Part shown: positions 53,803 through 64,000 of the stretch, in pieces
Position numbering within the stretch: position 1 is the stretch's first letter
How the letters are laid out: each line of letters begins with the position of its first letter
The notes under the pieces: model-generated
Told to the model about the DNA's origin: nothing
Seen by the model: only the letters and a program-made list of their open reading frames with translations
Database searches by the model: none
Origin: Strongylocentrotus purpuratus
Lineage: Eukaryota; Echinodermata; Echinoidea; Camarodonta; Strongylocentrotidae
Assembly (NCBI RefSeq): GCF_000002235.5
Contig: NW_022145607.1
Span: forward strand, 32,728,660-32,792,659
Length of the DNA: 64,000 nucleotides
Direction: 5' to 3'
Position numbers and translations under genes: made by a program

Positions 53803-54581
53803 CTCAATTGGTCCCATTGAAACCAATTGGCCAATTGAAACCAACAAATCTAGGCATCTCATGAATATTCATTATCACTTTACACGTGTCACAGAAAAAT
53901 AAATTTATCATGATTTGTTAAGCAAATTATGACAATGCACATCAATTTTGTGATTTCTTTATTCCTTCAGCAATTATTAACCAATAGATTATTTTGTCTG
54001 ATCATGTGACAATTACATTTACGTTTTAGCAATAGATATATTGATTTATATATTGATTATATGATTACTAACCAAGAAACAATATACATATTTAGTATAT
54101 ATATTTGTACGAGCCGATGTCATTGTAAATGAAACTCTTGAATTCACTTCAAATGATCATTGTGATGAAGTTAATGCAAATGAGATAGGAATATACCTAA
54201 TTGGTGGACTGTTGCTAATATCGATTATGAAGTATCAATAATTTATTACTGGTTCTTCTAACTGGATCGATTTACCAATTGAATCCCCATTGAATGCCCC
54301 CATTGAATCCCAATTCAATACCAATTGGCAATTTGGAGTAAATGGAAAGTGAAACAATGGTACCCATTGAAACCAATTGGCAATTGGTCCCCAATTTGGA
54401 GTAAATGGAAAGTGAAACAATGGGTACCCATTGAAACCAATTGGCAATTGGTCCCCATTGGAACCAATTGGCAATTGGTCCCCATTGGTTTCAATGGGTA
54501 CCCATTGTTTCACTTTCCATTTACTCCAAATTGGATTCAATGGGGACATTCAATGGGATTCAATTGGATTTTCGTCTTGGG
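53803..54581. mobile_element. Foldback element with CCAATTGG arms
   Basis: Left words CCCATTGAAACCAATTGG, right array 54,270-54,581 ending CAATTGGATTTTCGTCTTGG. The inner 53,858-54,255 matches 30,437-30,505 plus 35,857-36,240 of the 7.6-kb element, whose right arm uses a different word. Confidence 0.8.
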
Positions 54582-54784
54582 ATATATCATACGAAAAAAA
54601 ATTGCAGCACCCCCGCTTCACAGGGCCATGTAATAATAATACACAGCCGTTGGCACTGCGAACAGTGAAAACAACAATGTGAAATCAACAGTGAAAACAA
54701 CAAAGTGAAGTCAACTGTGAAATCAACTGCATGTTTCAAAAGTCCCTAAAGAGTAACTTGCTATTCCATATCCTATAGCATTAC

Positions 54785-54860
54785 ATAATATTAATAATAA
54801 TACTACTTGATATTTATATAGCGCACATATCCACCATACAAGTTGCTCACGGCGCTTCGG
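54785..54860 (-). mobile_element. Retroposon tail fragment
   Basis: (AAT)n, TATTTATATAGCGCACATAT and GTTGCTCACGGCGCTTCGG. Confidence 0.5.
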
Positions 54861-55039
54861 TGTTTCACCGGTGTCAGGGGCCAGAGTGACCGGGTCACGT
54901 TCTGTGTCCTAAGACACAGAACGCCGAAAATTGGTTGGCGATACACGTCCGTCTTCGGCGATATGTGTCTTGGGTCGGACGCATATCGCCGCGTATATCA
55001 CGGCGAAATCAGTCCACTGGCGAAATGCGTTCTACAACT

Positions 55040-55192
55040 TAAAAATCGACTTAAAGTGTGCATATCTCCAGTCTCTCTCTCACACAAACCCTGGTCTTCC
55101 TCCAGTTTCATCTATCTTTTCATTCATCCCTCTCGGGCTCTCCCTTCTCTATTTTTATGTCAGTATACCATTACTTTTCTCTCTTTCTTTTT

Positions 55193-55229
<37 letters not shown>

Positions 55230-55352
55230 CTCACTGCCGACTCTATTTTGTTCACCTTTTATCTTTCCTCTCGTATCAGTGCTCACATCTGTTTACCCCC
55301 ATCACTTTTGTTTTCCTTGTTCCACTCTCTATTTACCGCCTCCCCCCCCCTC

Positions 55353-55413
<61 letters not shown>

Positions 55414-55440
55414 CCTTTACATGTATATTAATAATTGTCT
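55040..55440. repeat. CT-rich tract with CT and C microsatellites
   Basis: Three overlapping Leu/Ser/Pro frames here are microsatellite artefacts. 55,440-56,390 shows further G/C runs and otherwise nothing recognised. Confidence 0.9.
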
Positions 55441-56401
55441 AGCGTGCATAATTTTCGCTTTTCTTAATGTTCCAGGATGCACGAATTCATTATGTATTAT
55501 GTTCTATATAAAATATTCGTATTTAAAGTATCATACAATTAATTTGTGTAATGTTGTTTCCCATAGTATTGATTATCACTAATACTTCATGTATACTTGT
55601 GAAGAGTCTTGTGGAGACTGACTTCCCCTATAATGAAAAGGGTGGTAAGTTTCGGGGGGGTGGGGGTAATTGTCATCGGGGTGGTTGTCCTTCATGGTTC
55701 TCCTCACCTTTTAACTTTCCTCTCGTATACGGTACTCAACCCCTTCTCTCTCTCTCTCTCTCTCAATGAATATTTAAAAATAGAATACCAATTTGCATGA
55801 ATTATAATTCAGTAGAGTAGCAGATTTGTAGCGCTATTATTTAAATGCAAGTGATTATCCAGTAAAACTTTTGCGTTGAATGGACCTTCCGTGGCCTAGA
55901 TGTTACGCCCCCCCCCCCCCCCCCTCCCCCGCCCCCGGCCCGGCCAGGTCAAACTTGCTCTCAGAAAGCCCAGTCATTATATTATACTTCAAGTTAGATG
56001 ATACAATTGTTTGAAGACACGTAGCATGCACAAAAAGACAAGACCCATATAGTGAAGACAACATGAAGACAACGCAAGATGCGGTCCTGTTCCTCTTTAG
56101 TTAACATTACCTCACGACCATCACTATTGCATTTATGTTTTCGAATATTATAATAGCTTAATCCCATCGCTGCCTATTCGAAAATTGCCCGCCTTTCGTC
56201 TTAATGATCTTTTCTGGTTTAATTAGGAGAAAGTGTCAGGGTAAACCCCAATGATCAAGTACTGCCTGACAGCATCCATGATGATCTAACACAATGGTTA
56301 ACATTCACTAGCTAGCTGCTTTGGCCCTGGCGCATTCGCATAGGAAGCCAGCGCATGCGCACGTGGAATCCGGTAGGGTGGTTAATAGGGTGATACTAAT
56401 C

Positions 56402-57644
56402 AGGTGGGCTGTATAACGTACAGACCACCTTATAATTTCGTTAGAATTGCCTTTATTTATTTATTTATTTATTTATTTTTCTTACATCTAACCACTTTTT
56501 TGTAAGCACGATTACTTGAAAATGGCTCAATCAAATGCCTTCAAATTTGGCACACATTATGTATAGGCATATGTACATATGTTTTCAACATTGACCTTTA
56601 CTGATGACGTCATCTAGGCGCCATTTTGTAAAATTTTATGAAAACAACTCATGATCATATCTTCATAACCAAAAGGTATTTCTCATTCATATTTATCATG
56701 ATCAAGGTCAATATCCGTCCGGTCAATTTCAGGTCAAATAACGCAGGCGTACGCGTACGTCCGCGCGTCAATGCGCGCGCAAAATTTCGAAAAGCTCAAA
56801 ATCGTCTTAAAATCATTTTGCATACGTTTTAGGCCATTCTAAGCATTTTGTAAAAAATCGCGCACACGCGCATGCGTGCGCGTTTTCGCGCGTAAAACTA
56901 TTGCACAACATAGAATCGCCATTTGTTTTTCTTTCATAATATTCCACATATATTTACCAACAAATTGATACCATGTTTGTCTCTTTATGACTATTAATAA
57001 GGGAATGATCGACCGTTTAACAAAAATTTCCGTTCGCGCGAGCTCTTGTAATACATAGCATATATGGGCAAAAACATGCCTATACAAAATCCATTGTAGC
57101 TCTTTATGATGCAAGGTGACCCCAATTTTGTTTCATATTTTAATAGAGTATGATTCGGAGATATTTTTTCATGTCTCATTTGACCCTCAATTAACTTCTG
57201 ACGTCATCAAAATGGCCTCCGAACTCAAAATTCCAATTTGCATATTATGACGTCAGCATATTTATGGAAAATTGATTGTATCTCTGTAAATATTGATCGA
57301 TTTTCTTCCAAATTTTGATATGTTCTAGCTGAGACAATTTTCTACAAATGCAGTCACTATTATCCTTCATCTTGACAAAGGCATCATGGCGTATTTTTGC
57401 GATTAAAGGAGGCATGTCAATTTTTCACATTTTGCGTGTATTCTCTATTGGACATGACTTTTTCTCAAAACTGGATTCTTCATTCCCGTCTTTCGCGAGC
57501 AATATATCTGTCGTTTTAGTTTCGTTTTTGCTGAGCTTCGAGTATGTTGAAGCTGAGGCAATAAGCTATCACAAATGTGCCCTTTAAATTTTAATTGAAA
57601 CAGCCCACCTATACTTGTTCAAAACAAGTATTACAAATCTAGTT
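56402..57644 (-). mobile_element. 1.24-kb dispersed repeat, inverted copy of 31,370-32,668
   Basis: AGGTGGGCTGTATAACGTAC to CAGCCCACCTATACTTGTTC, then ACAAGTATTACAAATCTAGT. Shared internal words include GGAGGCATGTCAATTTTTC and TATTATGACGTCAGCATA. Confidence 0.8.
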
Positions 57645-58229
57645 ATACAAATCAATCTGTCATCAACTCATCGTCATTTCAATCGGTAAAGACAGCGTGT
57701 TACTAATAGAACTTTGGAGTTGACGTAAAGGTTGGAATCTCAGTTTATTTAGTTTTTTTTTTCTTTATAAATAGTGAAGCAAAGCAATAATAGCCCAATT
57801 GTTTGTGACCTCTTTGCAAGCTTTCGCAGCTTGTTATGTATGAAAATGAGTTCATACTGGAATCTGGGCTCGCCGTGGTACAAAAAAATAAGACGCGGCC
57901 TGGACGCGCATATTTTTTTTTTACTATTTTTGCGAAAAAAATTCCTAGAAGTGCTCTGGTGAAAGAGTCATCAACGCACACCGCTTACAGTCACCAGCAG
58001 CAATATGGTACATGTGTATAAAGCACGTATACCCAGGGAATTAAAGATAATAGAAAAGGGAAAACAAAGAAATACATAAGGAGAGTGAGAGGATATGAAG
58101 CAGGAAAAACAGGGAAATCCATAAAGAAAGAGAAGAGGATAGATCAAAGTAAAAACAAAGAAATACACGACGACAGAAAAGAGGATATATTTAAGCTAGC
58201 TGGCTGGCTCTCCAATCAATTAGGGCTTC

Positions 58230-58740
58230 TACAATCTTTATCAGGGGCGGCGATTTCTTTTCATGACCAGGGGGGGGGGGGGGGGACGGACGAAATGCGA
58301 GGGACGAGGGAACATAGTGAGCAAGAGGGGCCAGTGGCGTAATGAGCAGAAACGTTTGGGTGTGTGTGTGTGTGGTGGGGGGGGGGGGGCTCAAGTATTT
58401 ACGATCAGGTAGAGCAAAGCGAGCGAAGCAAAAAGCTTAAATTGGCGTGGGGTCCAGGGCAAAGCCCCGGCGGGAGTCATGGACGGAGCCCCATGAAGCC
58501 CAGGAGTTCTTTAGGCATTTACTTACGGTCAGATGAGCATTTTGATAAGGTTTATTTGTGATACTGGCAGGTCACTAATTTGGAGTGAGGCCTAGGGGGT
58601 GGCGCCCCCAGAATCTCAGGGTTTTAAGGCATAAAATTACGATCAGACGGATGAGCATCTAGGGGCCGCCTTATGGCCCTCGGAAGGGTCCATGGGGTAG
58701 AGCCCCGGGATTCCAGGGGAATATAATGCCATTTTAGCAG
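58230..58740. repeat. G-run elements and GGGGTCCAGGGCAAAGCCCC repeats
   Basis: CAGGGGCGG ends with G runs, then two or three units with GGTCCAGGGCAAAGCCCC, TTTACTTACGGTCAGATGAG and GGGGCCGCCTTATGGCCCTC. Same family at 60,318-60,720. Confidence 0.65.
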
Positions 58741-58862
58741 CATTTGTAAATTGCTGGTATCAAATTAGAAATAAACCATGTTTGATTTTATTGGGGGGGG
58801 GTTACTGGTCCCCCCCCCCCTCATCAGTACGCCAGTGAACGGGGAGGAGGTGACGGAAGTGA

Positions 58863-58917
58863 CTACCCCCATAGAGCTATATGATAAGTTTTATTATATA
58901 GCTCTATGCTACCCCCT
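58863..58917. other. Small hairpin between CTACCCCC direct repeats
   Basis: ATAGAGCTATAT and ATATAGCTCTAT form a stem of 12-13 bp around a short AT-rich loop. CTACCCCC lies directly on each side. Same design as 48,080-48,139. Confidence 0.75.
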
Positions 58918-59744
58918 CACAGGTTTGTTGTATTACAAAATCACATTCTTTAGCAAAACTATAGTATAAAAATTACAAGCAATATACTTTTTTTTCACAC
59001 TTCAATTTTACTTTGTCGGTATCTAGTGTGCATTACGAAGGGTTGTAAATATATATTAGGTAAATGTTAGTAAGTAGGCAGGAAGGGACTTTTTAAAAGA
59101 GCAAGCTGAATATTCATTTTTGTACCACAGATCTTATTCTATAACTCCTAATCTTGTACACATACAATGTAAACTGTGTTTACGTGATACCAACAGAATT
59201 AATATTTCTACAATATTTACTCGTACATTTTGAAGGATATTAGTAAACGTCCATTTTAGGCCACAGTCCATGGGCTAGTAGTATATAGTACCCAATTTTT
59301 CACATATCGGTCCCTTTCGGAATTGCCCACGCCCTCACCCCCCCCCCCCCAAAGAAAAAATATTTTCAAATTGTTACATGTATACACAATATATATTGAT
59401 GTGTCAACCTTCATAATGATTATTGACCTCCTTTAAATTTATATATGGAAGACTTTAGAAGACAACTGTTACAGTTCAACTATAGGGCATGCTTTAAAGC
59501 ATCTTCTAATCTGTCCTGACTAAAATGTAAAACGTTGTTCACATTTTGTATTCGTTGTTGAAAAACTTGCTTGCTGGCAAAAGTGTATGCATGTTTAAAT
59601 TGTTGTTTACATGTCTAGTCCGGTTAATAGTAGCACGTAATGATGTTATTATTCGACACGTTATTCACATTATCCTATCGATAAGCGTAACGATTTGCTT
59701 TAGTATCATATAACAAATATAACAAGTGACAAGTATGGTCTTCC

Positions 59745-60318
59745 TGAAAATTACATTACTATGTATATTCATCGTTATGGAAAATGTTGTATAATATACA
59801 ACAATGGGCAAATATTGTTGTTTCCAGACCAATGATTTAAGTGAGAAGAACTTCATTTAATATTGAAGCTGTTGCCGTTTGTATATACATGAACTTGCAA
59901 ATAATAAGTAGCCTTGAAAGTGTCGCAATATATCATGTGTGATTGAGCTTGAAGTTTAATGGTGTAGATTTGTTTGAGAGTATAATAGCCTTTAGAGAGA
60001 TATATCTCCAATCAAATCGAATTGAGTATTATCGAACAACTTAACAATATCAATCTTCTATTCTCCTAAATAAACCTGGGAAACGTGAAAATTGCATTAC
60101 AATGTAATTTCATCGTTAGTGGAAATGTAATACAATATGCAACAATGGGCAAATAATTGTTTCCAGACCAATGATTTAAGTGGGAAGAACTTACATTTTA
60201 TATTGAAACTGTTACCGTTTGTATATACATGAAATTGAAAATAGCCTTGAAAGTGTCGCAATATATCATGTGTGAGTGAGCTTGAATGTGTAGATTTGTT
60301 TGAGACTATATTGCCTTT
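59745..60318 (+). repeat. Direct duplication of about 240 bp
   Basis: 59,745-59,995 and 60,090-60,318 share CAACAATGGGCAAATA, TTTCCAGACCAATGATTTAA and GTGTCGCAATATATCATGTG. From 58,970 to 59,740 only AT-rich unique sequence and one C run are seen. Confidence 0.8.
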
Positions 60319-60720
60319 ACTGCTCGGGGTCCAGGGAAAAGCCCCAAAGGGGGTCAAGGGGTGGACCCCCTGAAGCTCAGGGGTTTTAGGCGTTTAATTA
60401 CGGTAAGATAAGCATATTTTAATACCTTATTTGTGACACTGTCAGGTCGTTAATTGACGTGGGGTCAATGGGCCCCCTAAAGCTCAGGGGTTTTACGCAT
60501 TAAATTACGGTCAAATGAGCATATAGGGGCCCTCCTTATGGCCCTTAGTGGGGTCCAAGGGCAGAGCCCCTGGAAGCTCGGAGGTTTTAGGCATTTAATT
60601 ACGGTCAGATAAGCATCCAGGGGCCCGCCTTATAGGGTCCATTGTAGGACCCAAGGGGTGGATCCCCCGCAAGCTCAGGATTTTAGGTATTTAATTACGG
60701 TCAGACGAGCAAATATTGCG
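60318..60720 (+). repeat. Four units of the GGGGTCCA-AAGCCCC repeat
   Basis: Each has GAAGCTCAGGGGTTTTAGGC-like, TTTAATTACGGTCAGAT and AGCATA words, spaced about 95-120 bp. A G run follows at 60,740. Confidence 0.75.
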
Positions 60721-61119
60721 ACACTTTTTCAAAAAAGTGAGGGGGCGGGGGGGGGGGGGACACGTCCCCCCGGAAATCCGAAAAAGTGCAAAAAATTAAT
60801 AGCAAACACTGACTAAAGACTGCAACACACTTATAAGCTCTGGAGGGCCCAAGAGTACAGCGTTTAGACTAATAAAAATGAAAAAAAATATTCTCGTTCG
60901 CTATAGCATCCCTTAATATCCTTCAAAACATACAAGTAAATATTGTAGAAAATCTATATTCCATTGGTATCACGTAAGCACAGCTTACACTGTATATTTA
61001 CAAGATTAAGAGTTATAGAAATAGATCTGTAATCTCCCGATTACAGTTTTCCCTCATTCGTCGTTACTGTCACTTAGTCCCATTTCCTTGTCTTTCCCCC
61101 TTTCTCACCCGACTTTTCT

Positions 61120-61720
61120 TTTTCCCACCCCCCCCCCCCCCCCCCCCCCATGCACCCCACCCACTCAATGTTATCTAAGGTACGCACATGTATGTTCCCT
61201 CTCTTTGAAAGCACCCCTCTATCTCCGGTGTGTTAAGTCAGTACGGGCCGGATTTTTGTGTATTACGGGCCGGACTTTGTTGCGTGAAAAGTACCTCTTT
61301 ATCTGAAAGTTTGGGAACACAAATTCGGTCCCTCCGGGAGGGAGGGGGGAGGGGGGAGGGGGGGGGCTTTGTTCTTTATCTTTTCTCTTCTCTTTTCCTT
61401 TCTCTTCTTTTTTTTCCTTTCTCTTCTCCTTTCTTTTCTCTTCTCCTTTCTTTTCCTCTTCTCCTTTCTCTATTTCTCTTTTTTCTTCCTCTTTTTTTTC
61501 TTCCGTTTGCGCCGCCAATAGGGGGGGGGGGGTGGCCGCGGCCGTTTCGCCCCCCCCCCCCCTGGATCCGCCACTGCGCTCTAACCTTAGAATTTTGATC
61601 AAGGTTAAACAAGTAAGGGGCGTCGACTTTTCCAGAAAACTCAGTGGAATTCGAGCGGATCTCGGTGGAGTATATGCTATTGCTAGTGTGTGACGGATTG
61701 ACGCCCCTGCCCCCCCCCTT
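61120..61720. repeat. C/G runs and TTCTCTT low-complexity sequence
   Basis: Poly-C at 61,128-61,149, TTTCTCTTC tract 61,375-61,505, poly-G and poly-C blocks, and CTGGATCCGCCACTG at 61,562. Charged frames are artefacts. Confidence 0.8.
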
Positions 61721-61744
61721 ATTTTAGGCATCGTTAAACAATGT

Positions 61745-61990
61745 TAAATCTGAGATGCATTGCCCTACGTATTATCAGTGTCTGTAATATGGTGTAATAT
61801 TGAAGCTCTGCAAAAATTGTGCTTCAAAATGATCACGAAGTGCCTCAAAAAGTAAAAATCGTTATTTCCCCAATAGACTTTAGTGTTATAAAACCCGTAT
61901 TTCAATTTTTAATCATAAATATCTTGATAATCAGATAGGCAATCGGCATGTAAAAGTCATGGGATTCCTGACTGACCTAAAGGCCAATTT
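61745..61990 (-). repeat. Inverted partner of 6085-6500
   Basis: ATTATCAGTGTCTGTAATAT, GAAGTGCCTCAAAAAGTAAA and GTCATGGGATTCCTGACTGA are inverse to the intron 3 copy of PPIL4. 61,990-62,810 shows nothing further of note. Confidence 0.7.
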
Positions 61991-62812
61991 TGGAACTGAG
62001 ATATTAACGACTATCCAGAAAATTTAACTCATTTAATGGTAAACACGCGTTTTGCCAGAATAGTTGTAGGCCATGAAACTTGTATCCATAGTTATAGGGC
62101 AATCCATTTTACCTAGCTGTGTTTTCATTTGTATGAAAAATAAGAGAAACAGAAGAGCAAAAGTTTCAAATAAATGGAACCAATAATAAGAAGGTTATGA
62201 GTGTTAAATACTAAATCTAGCTAAATTATTATGCGCATCTCAAACTGGCAATTTTTGGTCACTGAATTATGACGTTTCCACGGACCATGGACTACGTACT
62301 TTTCATTATTTTGTTGCCGTGTTCAAGAAATATCATACATTTCTTTCTTTCTCTTTTCCTTTTTTTCTAATCGCCTTCTCCCTAGAAATATATTGTGGGT
62401 AGCATATACCATCATACAAGTTCTCTAAAGATAAAATATTTTCCTGAGCCATCATTATGAAAATTTGATTCAAATTCAATTCAAATTCAACTTGAAATTC
62501 AAATGCACACTTATTTTCTCCCAAATCAATTTGACAACAAACAATACAATTTATACGTACGAACATAAATATAATTAAAGAAAATTGTATTACAAGGAGG
62601 AAGGCGCGAATCCCGATAAGCAAAGCTTGTAAATACACAAATACATATTATACATTATAAATAGAAGAAAGGAAGAAAGGAAGAAAGTAAGAAAGGCAAG
62701 GCGGAGAGGAAGATAGAGAGCTTGGAGAGAGAGAAAAGAAGAGGACTGCAACATAGTAGCAATGCAGTGATAATGGCATGCATAAACAACATGAAGGCAA
62801 GACATACGTGAA

Positions 62813-62880
62813 TAGTAATAATAATAATAATAATAATAGCCTAATAGTCCACTCCAAATTTTATTAAACCGAAATATATG
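62813..62880 (-). mobile_element. SINE 3' end fragment
   Basis: (AAT)n, then AGTCCACTCCAAATTTTATT and AAACCGAAA, inverse to the tail at 17,140-17,205. Confidence 0.7.
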
Positions 62881-62939
62881 ATAAGATTGGATTTACCTTT
62901 AATGTTGGAATTACCTATTTTAATGGAAGAGTCCTAGCC

Positions 62940-64000
62940 AGGCGCGTATCCAGGATTTCTTAGGGGGGGGGGGGCCCAAATTTGAAATTATGCGAGCCAA
63001 ATATTGGTACGTAATAGTGACCAACAGTGACGTAATGCGGGGGGGGTCGGTGCAGGGAGGGGCGATTCCCCCCTCCCTCCTCCGCGAAACGCGGAAGCTT
63101 TGACGTTTTATTAAATTATTAGAGAAAGAAGACGATTCGTTGTACCATTCTCGAAAATAATTCTCGTCTGAATTTAATTTTTCCCCTCCCGCGCGGAGCG
63201 CGGAAAAAATTTACGATTTATTAAACTATTAGAGAAAGAAGATGATTCGTTGTCGAGTTCTCGACTCTTAATCCTCGTCTGAATTCAGTTTTCCCCCTTC
63301 CTCGTGAAGCGTGGAAGCTTTTACGATTCATTAAATCATTAGAGAAAGAAGACGATTCGTTGTACCGTTCTCGACTCTTAATCCTTGTCTAAATTCAGTC
63401 TCCCCCCTCCCCCTCTTGCGCGAAGCGCAGAAGCTTTTACGTTTCATTAAGCCATTAAAGATTCGTATTACCGTTCTCGCCTCTTAATCCTCGTCTAAAT
63501 TTAGGTTCCCCCCCCCCTTCCCGCGCGAAGCGCGGAAGCTTTTAAATTTCCTTAAATCATTAGAGAAAGAAGACGATTCGTTGTACCGTTCTCGAAAATA
63601 ATTCTCATCGGAATTTAGTTCCCCCTCCATCCCGCGCGAAGCGCGGAAGCTTTTACGTTTCATTAAGCCATTAAAGATTCGTATTACCGTTCTCGCCTCT
63701 TAATCCTCGTCTGAATTTGGATTTCCCCTCCCCCCCCCCCCCCCCCCCTCCCGCGCGAAGCGCGGAAGCTTTTAAATTTCCTTAAATCATTAGAGAAAGA
63801 AGACGATTCGTTGTACCGTTTTCGAAAATAATCCTCATCTGAATTTAGATTCTTCCTCCCCCCCTCCTCCCGCGCGAAGCGCGGAAGCTTTTAAGTTTCA
63901 TTAAATCATTAGAAAAACAAGACGATTCGTTGTACAGTTCTCGACTCTTAATCCTCGTCTGAATTCAGTTTTCCCCCTTCTGCGCGAAGCGTGGAAGCTT
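62940..64000 (-). repeat. Inverted tandem array, unit about 105-120 bp, eight copies
   Basis: 62,940-63,050 repeats 600-705 in inverse. Units follow with CGCGCGAAGCGCGGAAGCTT, AAATCATTAGAGAAAGAAGA and CGATTCGTTGTACCGTTCTC. It continues past the window edge. Confidence 0.85.

Noticed and set aside
54843..55582. Three overlapping Leu/Ser/Pro-rich frames
   Set aside because: CT microsatellite read in all frames.

Overview
The window looks like a single animal locus, most likely from an echinoderm and probably a sea urchin. The reasons are intron-rich genes with GT/AG splicing, AT-rich introns packed with short palindromic elements, tRNA-derived SINEs, many long C/G homopolymers, and a foldback transposon whose arms are built from 15-bp repeats, as described for the TU elements of Strongylocentrotus. 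No bacterial-type gene, rRNA gene, functional tRNA gene or CRISPR array is present. The species call is inference.

Only two protein-coding genes are supported, and they converge. PPIL4 (+ strand, about 2.6-18.6 kb) is assembled here from 13 or 14 coding exons: a cyclophilin domain, an RRM and a long Arg/Ser/Asp/Lys-rich tail, about 560 residues, a nuclear spliceosome-associated protein. UST (- strand, 53.1-25.2 kb) is assembled from 8 exons in an unbroken reading frame of 466 residues: a type II Golgi membrane protein with a long acidic stem and a uronyl 2-O-sulfotransferase domain with both PAPS-binding motifs. All exon phases close exactly in both genes. Human UST and PPIL4, as recalled, lie in the same band (6q25.1), so this may be an old linkage.

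Layout: 0-2.5 kb, degenerate tandem arrays and simple sequence; 2.6-19 kb, PPIL4 with MITEs, duplications and SINEs in its introns; 19-25 kb, intergenic, with a 1.7-kb TTAA-bounded foldback and a 290-bp-unit tandem array; 25-53 kb, UST, with a 55-bp minisatellite filling intron 7 and a stack of nested elements (29.0-36.6 kb) plus another foldback (36.9-40.2 kb) in intron 5; 53-64 kb, gene-poor repeat territory ending in an inverted copy of the array seen at the window start.

The most unusual material is non-coding. Several large elements have terminal arms made of short self-complementary words, and the word differs between elements (CTGCGGCAG, CCAATTGG, CGAGCTCG, or a 15-mer GCTCCGCCGACAATT) even where an inner domain is shared. 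Small palindromic elements ending in a GTTTCACAAA motif lie within about 50 nt of six of the 20 splice donors. Two tiny hairpins are each flanked by 8-9 bp direct repeats. UST also shows local duplications of its own exon ends. All alignments and counts were made by eye.
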